Assembly (NCBI GenBank): GCA_003641645.1
Contig: QNAZ01000011.1
Coordinates: forward strand, 1 to 11,622
DNA length: 11,622 nucleotides
DNA from: Thermodesulfobacteriota bacterium
GTDB lineage: Bacteria; Desulfobacterota; Thermodesulfobacteria; Thermodesulfobacteriales; Thermodesulfobacteriaceae
Reading direction: 5' to 3'
Shown: in pieces, positions 6,832-11,622 of the stretch
How positions within the stretch are numbered: the first letter of the stretch is position 1
Layout: each line of letters opens with the position of its first letter
Notes under the pieces: generated by a model
The model's input: the letters and a program-made list of their open reading frames with translations, nothing else
Database searches by the model: none
What the model was told of the DNA's origin: nothing
Program-made: the position numbers and the translations under genes

Positions 6832-8018
6832 AAATAATATCCTGCAGAAACTACAGAAACTATAGAACCTTTTCCAAAGGGAAGGGCATCCTGATAAAAA
6901 ATTTGATAATCTCCTTTAATTTCAGCTTTGCTTAAAAGAAGATTAATCAAATATAAACAAGAAAGCCCACATATTTTCATAGAAGCTAAATCTTTTGCCT
7001 TATTTAAAAATTCCTCAGATGAGCCATTAAAAGTTAATTCTATTAAATATTTATCTGTTTCCAATGCTTTTTTAATATGAGCATCAGAAACTTCAAAAGG
7101 ATCTCCATATCTTGGACCTAAATGACAAAAATCTATACCTAAGACAATATAAGTTCTCTCATCTATTAATTCAGAAAGACCCTCAACAAATTTTTCCACT
7201 AATTGCTTGTTTTTATTCTCGAGAAATGTAATTAAAGGACCTACTAAAAAAGGGAGTATTACAAATTCATCTTTTAATAAATAATGTAAGAATAGGGTTT
7301 GAAATTCAATAGAATGTTCCAATTTATGAACTATATGATTAGGAAAAAGATTAAGTTTTTTAGACTTAGTAAGATATAATAAACCACCTCTATCATTTTT
7401 TATTACTCCAAAAGGTGTAGCTATATCTTTAGTAAGAACAGACCAAGGAAGATCTAAATGGTGTCCCACTCCTAAAATTATTACTCTTGAGCCAGAGGGT
7501 ATTTTAAATCTGTTATAACTTTCAGCAAAAGCTTTAGCTCCAACTCTTATATCAATATGTGGAACAATCAGAATTTTAGGAACCTTTGATGAATCAGGAT
7601 TACATAATTTTAAGATATCCTCTACAAAAAATTTAGCTTCTGAAGGGGATAAAGGATAAGCTTGATTAGCATAAGCCATAGGTCTTAAAGGTAAAGAGAG
7701 CCATTTTTTATAAGCCTTATTTTTTATTTCTTCAAAAGTTTTACTCCATAGAAGACCTTTTTCATCAAGAAATTCCACAATTTTAGTAATTTCTTCTAAA
7801 GGAACAATTTCTCCAAATTTTTTTGTAGCCTCTGCCTGAAGATCTCTAAGATCATGTTTCCCATCCATTAAAGAAAGCAAAAATATTATATTTTGAGGCA
7901 CAACAACCAGTTCTTCAATTATCCCAATAGGATCTCTTAAGAGAAAAACAGGTTTTCCTTGATGTTTAGCAGGAATAACATCTAAATATCTTAAAATAGG
8001 CTTATAAGAAGCATCCAT
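6828..8018 (-). CDS. MEMO-family protein (AmmeMemoRadiSam system protein B) with extra N-terminal domain
   Basis: The C-terminal part (about residues 148-396) is a MEMO domain, related to extradiol dioxygenases. It has VPHID (H154), LGVGHH (H186/H187), LEHSIEFQ (233-240), IDFCHLG (295-301) and a late ICGLSC. Two His and the late Cys correspond to the metal-site residues known from human MEMO1 (H49, H81, C244). Residues 1 to about 110 form a separate domain: LRDPIGIIEELVVVP, then LLSLMDGKHDLRDLQ, then a helical end, resembling PqqD-like or winged-helix segments found in some bacterial MEMO proteins. The partners AMMECR1 and the radical SAM protein are not in the window. The start is ATG 8018 (396 residues), which shares one base with the TAA of the ParB-fold gene (TAATG), with GGAG about 10 bases upstream. 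The biochemical role of bacterial MEMO proteins is unsettled. Confidence 0.88.
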   Translation of the reverse strand: MDASYKPILRYLDVIPAKHQGKPVFLLRDPIGIIEELVVVPQNIIFLLSLMDGKHDLRDLQAEATKKFGEIVPLEEITKIVEFLDEKGLLWSKTFEEIKNKAYKKWLSLPLRPMAYANQAYPLSPSEAKFFVEDILKLCNPDSSKVPKILIVPHIDIRVGAKAFAESYNRFKIPSGSRVIILGVGHHLDLPWSVLTKDIATPFGVIKNDRGGLLYLTKSKKLNLFPNHIVHKLEHSIEFQTLFLHYLLKDEFVILPFLVGPLITFLENKNKQLVEKFVEGLSELIDERTYIVLGIDFCHLGPRYGDPFEVSDAHIKKALETDKYLIELTFNGSSEEFLNKAKDLASMKICGLSCLYLINLLLSKAEIKGDYQIFYQDALPFGKGSIVSVVSAGYYF

Positions 8019-8800
8019 TATCTTGCTTCTCCAAAATCTGCAGGTGTTAAGCTTTGACAAGCATCTTTTACTCTTTCTACAGCAGTATAAAATTCTTCTT
8101 CAATTGTTCTTACTCTTATACCATAAGCTTTTTGCACAGATTTTCTTACTATTTCTCCTTTCATTAAAGCATTTTCCCATCCTAATTCAGCATATTTTTC
8201 ATTCACTACTCTATTCAGATCTACTAAGGCTTCAGCTCTTCTTCTTCTTTCTTCAGAAGACTCACTTAAAGGTAACTCTAAAAAATTGTCAATTTTAGAT
8301 ACAAAGCTTTCATAAAAACTTGCCGGAAATCGAGGATCAAACTCCTCTATAGCAAATCCAAAAGTAATAAATACTGGATCTTTAAAATAAGTGAATAAAT
8401 CTCCTTCAATTATATTAGGATCATGTTTTAATAAGTCCTGATATAATCTATAGGTCTGTTTGGATTTTTCTTTAACATTAGGTGGTTTTTCTGTATTAAA
8501 CTCAAGAATATAATGATAAAGACTTTCATCAACTAAGATACCCAGAATTTCTTTTGCTCCAAGATCTCTCATAGCTTCAAGCCTGTGCATTCCATCAATT
8601 ACATAATATTTTCCATCTTTTGGGACAACTACTACAGGAGTTAAAAATCCAAGTTTTTCTATTGCCATCTCCAGGTGTTTTTTTAGGCTTTCAGAGATAT
8701 CTCTTTGAAAAGGAGGTCTTTGGACTTCATCAATATCAAATAAAACTAATTTTAAAGGCTGTTTTTTTACAGGATCTTCAAAAGTAGCAAGTTCAATCAT
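8018..8800 (-). CDS. ParB-fold (ParB/Srx-like) protein in the ftsZ operon
   Basis: A 260-residue protein. Residues 17 to about 91 look like a ParB N-terminal domain: PFQRDIS (30-36), a helix, GFLTPVVVV (51-59), then YYVIDGMHRLEAMRDLGAK (65-83). The DGMHRLEA segment occupies the place of the GERR nucleotide-binding box of ParB. I see no helix-turn-helix DNA-binding domain; the rest is charged and probably helical (for example SSEERRRRAEALVDLN), so a role as the classical parS-binding partition protein is unlikely. Other ParB-fold members include nucleases and small-molecule kinases such as archaeal SerK, so the activity is open. The start is ATG 8800, just after GAGGGGGGTGAT (8815-8804); the ATG at 8827 lies upstream of that SD and inside ftsZ. 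It lies 16 bases after ftsZ and overlaps the MEMO start by one base. Confidence 0.8.
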   Translation of the reverse strand: MIELATFEDPVKKQPLKLVLFDIDEVQRPPFQRDISESLKKHLEMAIEKLGFLTPVVVVPKDGKYYVIDGMHRLEAMRDLGAKEILGILVDESLYHYILEFNTEKPPNVKEKSKQTYRLYQDLLKHDPNIIEGDLFTYFKDPVFITFGFAIEEFDPRFPASFYESFVSKIDNFLELPLSESSEERRRRAEALVDLNRVVNEKYAELGWENALMKGEIVRKSVQKAYGIRVRTIEEEFYTAVERVKDACQSLTPADFGEAR

Positions 8801-8816
8801 GTTATCACCCCCCTCA

Positions 8817-9923
8817 TTAATCAGCATTTCTTCTGAGGAAGGTTGGAATATCTAAAATTTCTTCATCAAATAAATTAAAAACACTCTTTTTTTGTCTTTC
8901 TTCTTTTCTCTTTACTTCTTTATCCATTTGTATTACTTTTTCTTTTTCTTGAGTTTTTTCAAGACCTGTAGCTAAGAAAGTAACTCTTAATAAATCCTCC
9001 AAAGTTTCATCAAAAACAACACCCCAATAAAATTTAGCATCAGGATGTAATTCCTTAGCAATTGTTCCAGTAATTATTTGTATTTCATGAATGGTGAAAG
9101 TATCAGGATGAACACTTATATTTAATAAAGCTCCTTTAGCACCAGAAATTGAAATATCTTCCAAAAGAGGGCTATAAAGTGCCATCTGTGTTGCTGTTTC
9201 TGCTCTACCTTCTCCTCTTGCTTCTCCCATACCCATTAGAGCAGTGCCTCCACTTTCACTCATCAATACTTTAACATCTGCAAAATCACGGTTTATATAT
9301 CCAGGAAAAAGAATTAAATCAGATATTCCTTTTACTGCATAATATAATACATCATCTGCTTTTTTAAACATATCTGCAACTCGTTCCTCAGGAGAACCTA
9401 AAAGGAGTTTATCATTTGGAATAGTGATAAGAGTATCTACAAATTTTTTTAATTCATCCAGTCCTTGTTCAGCTATTTTCATTTTAAATCTTCCTTCAAA
9501 AGAAAAAGGTTTGGTAACTATAGCAATAGTTAAAATTCCTAAATCTTTACAAATATTAGCTATTACAGGAGAAGCACCTGTCCCTGTTCCTCCTCCCATA
9601 CCTGCTGCAATAAAGACCATATCTGCATCCTTTAGCATATCTCTTATTTCTTTTTCACTTTCTTCAGCTGCCTGTTTACCAATTTCAGGTTTTCCACCAG
9701 CTCCCCAGCCTTTGGTTAATTTTTTGCCTAATTGAATTTTTAAAGGAGCAGGATTAAGCTCTAAAACTCTATAATCTGTATTCGCTACTATAAACTCAAC
9801 TCCTTGTAACTTGTTTTTAATCATATTTGCTACTGCATTTCCTCCTGCTCCTCCAACTCCTATTACTTTTATATTAGGTTGAACCTTTGTTTCTTCATCT
9901 ATTAATTCAAAAGAAATTCCCAT
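8817..9923 (-). CDS. ftsZ: Cell division protein FtsZ
   Basis: FtsZ is the tubulin-like GTPase that forms the division ring at midcell. The 368-residue protein has VIGVGGAGGNAV (20-31), the tubulin signature GGGTGTG (110-116), IPNDKLL (168-174), the catalytic T7 loop NRDFAD (N211, D213, D216), and a C-terminal conserved peptide DIPTFLRR (357-364). That peptide is the usual docking site for FtsA. A charged linker of roughly 30 residues, rich in Lys and Glu, precedes it. Unusual details are GWGAGGKPE at 72-80 where GLGAGANPE is typical, and Arg at position 212 where Val or Leu is usual. It starts 3 bases after the ftsA stop with an AAGGGGG SD (9937-9931). Confidence 0.97.
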   Translation of the reverse strand: MGISFELIDEETKVQPNIKVIGVGGAGGNAVANMIKNKLQGVEFIVANTDYRVLELNPAPLKIQLGKKLTKGWGAGGKPEIGKQAAEESEKEIRDMLKDADMVFIAAGMGGGTGTGASPVIANICKDLGILTIAIVTKPFSFEGRFKMKIAEQGLDELKKFVDTLITIPNDKLLLGSPEERVADMFKKADDVLYYAVKGISDLILFPGYINRDFADVKVLMSESGGTALMGMGEARGEGRAETATQMALYSPLLEDISISGAKGALLNISVHPDTFTIHEIQIITGTIAKELHPDAKFYWGVVFDETLEDLLRVTFLATGLEKTQEKEKVIQMDKEVKRKEERQKKSVFNLFDEEILDIPTFLRRNAD

Positions 9924-9926
9924 AAT

Positions 9927-11168
9927 TTATCCCCCTTTTATAAACTTTAAAAAACTTCGTTTTAATTTTTCAATTATTCCTCCTTTTTTTTCTTCTTTTA
10001 TATTTTTTCTTAAATTGTAAACATAAAAAAGCATTCCTACTGAAGTAGCAAATTGAGGATGATATATCTCTTCAGTAAGACCAGCAAGTTGCAAAGGATA
10101 ACCAATTCTTGTTGGAAGCTCAAATGTTTGATCAGCTAAGTAAATAATTCCAGGAAGTAAAGCTGATCCACCGGTTATTACCACTCCACTACCTATTTTT
10201 GATTTAATATCTAAAATTTCTTCTTCTTCAAATACCCGCTCTTGTAGTTCTTTTTCAATAATTTCAAAAAGCTCTTTTATTCTTAATTCTAATATTTCTG
10301 CCAACACTTTTTTATTTATTTTTTTAGGAGGACGATTCCCTATTCCAACAACTTCAATAAAATCATCATCTTCTACAAGTTCCCTTAAGCAAACTCCATT
10401 TTTAATTTTTAATTTCTCTGCTTCTTTCCTTGATGTTCTTAAACCTATTGCTAAATCATTAGTAAGAAGTTCTCCACCAACAGGAAGAGAAAATACATAT
10501 CTTAAAACATTATCCCAATAAACTACTACATCTGTTGTTCCACCACCAAAATCAATGAGAATAACTCCTAATTCTTTTTCTTCTGGAGTTAAAACACCAT
10601 CACCTGAAGCTAAACCTTGGAAAATAACTCCATCTACTTCTAAACCCAAATTTTCAAAACATCTTAATAGATTTTGAAGATTAGAACGATTACAGGTAAT
10701 TAGCTGAACATGAGTTTCCAATCTTACTCCAGTCATTCCTACAGGTTGTAATATCCCTCTATTTTGGTCAACTATAAATTCTTGAGGGATTACATGTAAA
10801 ATGACTCTATCCTGAGGAAGCTCAACTGCTTGAGCAGAATAAAGAACCTCTTCTACTTCTGAAGGAGTAACTATTTTTTCTTTTAAAGCTACTACTCCTG
10901 AACCAGGTATAGTTTTAATATGACTTCCTGCTATACTTGTATAGACACTATCTATAATAACCTTAGCTTGAGATTGAGCTTTTTCTATAGCATTTTTAAT
11001 ACTTTGAGTAGCTTCATCTATATTTATTATATTTCCTTTCTTAAGACCCCTTGAAGGAGCTATTCCCATTCCTGTAACCCATAATTTTTCTTCTTTTTCT
11101 TCCCCTATAAGAGCACATATTTTAGTAGTCCCAACATCTACAACCAGGATTCCTTTTTCCTTTACCAT
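9927..11168 (-). CDS. ftsA: Cell division protein FtsA
   Basis: FtsA is the actin-like ATPase that anchors FtsZ to the membrane. The 413-residue protein has the phosphate-1 loop DVGTTK (11-16), an SHS2/1C domain (about 82-160, starting with GSHIKTIPGSG), the phosphate-2 loop IDFGGGTTDV (205-214), and the adenosine-binding ITGGSALLPGI about 70 residues from the end. The C-terminal stretch GGIIEKLKRSFLKFI reads as the amphipathic membrane-targeting helix. ATG 11168 is 3 bases after the ftsQ stop, with AGGGG (11180-11176) as SD. The order ftsQ-ftsA-ftsZ is the classic end of the division and cell-wall cluster. Confidence 0.97.
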   Translation of the reverse strand: MVKEKGILVVDVGTTKICALIGEEKEEKLWVTGMGIAPSRGLKKGNIINIDEATQSIKNAIEKAQSQAKVIIDSVYTSIAGSHIKTIPGSGVVALKEKIVTPSEVEEVLYSAQAVELPQDRVILHVIPQEFIVDQNRGILQPVGMTGVRLETHVQLITCNRSNLQNLLRCFENLGLEVDGVIFQGLASGDGVLTPEEKELGVILIDFGGGTTDVVVYWDNVLRYVFSLPVGGELLTNDLAIGLRTSRKEAEKLKIKNGVCLRELVEDDDFIEVVGIGNRPPKKINKKVLAEILELRIKELFEIIEKELQERVFEEEEILDIKSKIGSGVVITGGSALLPGIIYLADQTFELPTRIGYPLQLAGLTEEIYHPQFATSVGMLFYVYNLRKNIKEEKKGGIIEKLKRSFLKFIKGG

Positions 11169-11171
11169 GAA

Positions 11172-11622
11172 TTAACCCCTAAACTTTATCAATGCAGAAC
11201 CTAATGGATAATCTAATCTTATTAATTCTACTTTTTCAATTAGCTCTTTTTCATATAAATAAGCCATTATTTTGTCCAAATTTTTATAAAAATAAGTCCA
11301 GTCTTTCTCTGAAATAAGAGGAAAATAAATTTTTATATTGTTTTTAGTAGTAAAAATTATTTTATTTTCATCTAATACAATCTTTGCTAAATTTTCATAA
11401 ACAGGTAAATAATTTTTGTGAGTTTTTAACCATACTAAAAAATTTAAGAATTTATTTTTAAATTCTTTATTTTTGAATTCAACCACAGGATAGAATTGAT
11501 AATCTTCAGGTAAAATAGTATCTATAATGACTCCATTTTTATCTATCAAGTATTTTTTATTATTTTTAGTAACAATAGCCAGAGGTTCTCTTTCTTTTAC
11601 TCTTATTTCCAAAGTATAAGGA
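11172..11622 (-). CDS. ftsQ: Cell division protein FtsQ/DivIB, partial (5' end beyond window)
   Basis: The visible 149 codons encode the C-terminal beta-domain of FtsQ, a bitopic membrane protein that links FtsB/FtsL to the divisome on the outer side of the membrane. The visible start TLEIRVKEREPLAIV is the typical segment that follows the POTRA domain, and LIDKNGVIIDTI is the usual next block. The frame stays open to the right edge, so the cytoplasmic tail, membrane helix and POTRA domain lie outside. The TTG at 11612 should not be taken as the start, because the family's beta-strand continues upstream of it. Position directly before ftsA supports the call. Confidence 0.85.
   Translation of the reverse strand, partial: PYTLEIRVKEREPLAIVTKNNKKYLIDKNGVIIDTILPEDYQFYPVVEFKNKEFKNKFLNFLVWLKTHKNYLPVYENLAKIVLDENKIIFTTKNNIKIYFPLISEKDWTYFYKNLDKIMAYLYEKELIEKVELIRLDYPLGSALIKFRG

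Noticed and set aside
8019..8060. TTG at 8060 as the MEMO gene start
   Set aside because: The ATG at 8018 overlaps the ParB-fold gene stop as TAATG. The extra 14 residues are the ParB-fold coding end read in another frame.
8023..8298. Plus-strand open frame of 91 codons rich in Leu and Phe
   Set aside because: It is opposite the ParB-fold gene, has no family resemblance, and its composition is what the antisense of an AT-rich, Lys/Glu-rich gene gives.
8801..8827. ATG at 8827 as the ParB-fold gene start
   Set aside because: It lies inside ftsZ and upstream of the strong GAGGGGGGTGAT SD that serves ATG 8800.
9424..9735. Plus-strand open frame of 103 codons within ftsZ
   Set aside because: It is the antisense of the conserved FtsZ GTPase domain; no SD or protein-like pattern.

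Overview
The window is an AT-rich, densely packed bacterial chromosome segment. Proteins are rich in Lys, Glu and Ile, and Shine-Dalgarno (SD) sites are mostly strong GGAGG/GGGGG types. The gene set (class 1B dihydroorotate dehydrogenase with PyrK, a DUF2148 ferredoxin-like protein, a MEMO-family protein, a divergent FtsZ) suggests an anaerobic thermophile. A low-GC member of the Thermodesulfobacteria is my best guess, but that is inference from gene content and composition, not from a marker gene. I see no mobile element, CRISPR array, tRNA or rRNA.

Left part (1-2032): the 5' part of ribB (riboflavin pathway) runs off the left edge on the minus strand and is divergent from murJ (lipid II flippase) on the plus strand. 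The 80-base gap holds two face-to-face promoter candidates that share a palindromic -10 region. murJ ends in a striking 57-base imperfect hairpin that begins before its stop codon.

Centre (about 2060-6831, plus strand): seven tightly packed genes that look like one operon: a YkgJ-type cysteine-cluster protein, pyrK, pyrD, hslO (Hsp33), a LapA-like membrane protein, a DUF2148 protein and trpF. Gaps are 2-8 bases or genes overlap; three of the overlaps are exactly 17 bases. Pyrimidine synthesis (PyrK/PyrD) and tryptophan synthesis (TrpF) are mixed with cysteine-rich redox or Fe-S proteins. The YkgJ-type gene has no ATG, GTG or TTG upstream of its Cys cluster. Its family signature is only included if translation starts at an ATT codon placed 6 bases after a good SD site, or at a nearby ATA.

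Right part (11622 down to 6828, minus strand): a cell-division cluster in the order ftsQ (3' part, entering from the right edge), ftsA, ftsZ, then a ParB-fold protein and a MEMO-family protein. All five are spaced for co-transcription and coupled translation (3-base gaps, a 16-base gap with a strong SD, and a TAATG stop/start overlap). The ParB-fold protein and the MEMO protein with an extra N-terminal domain, riding behind ftsZ, are the most intriguing part of the window. The two operons meet tail to tail: the stop codons of trpF and the MEMO gene overlap, with no room for a terminator between them.
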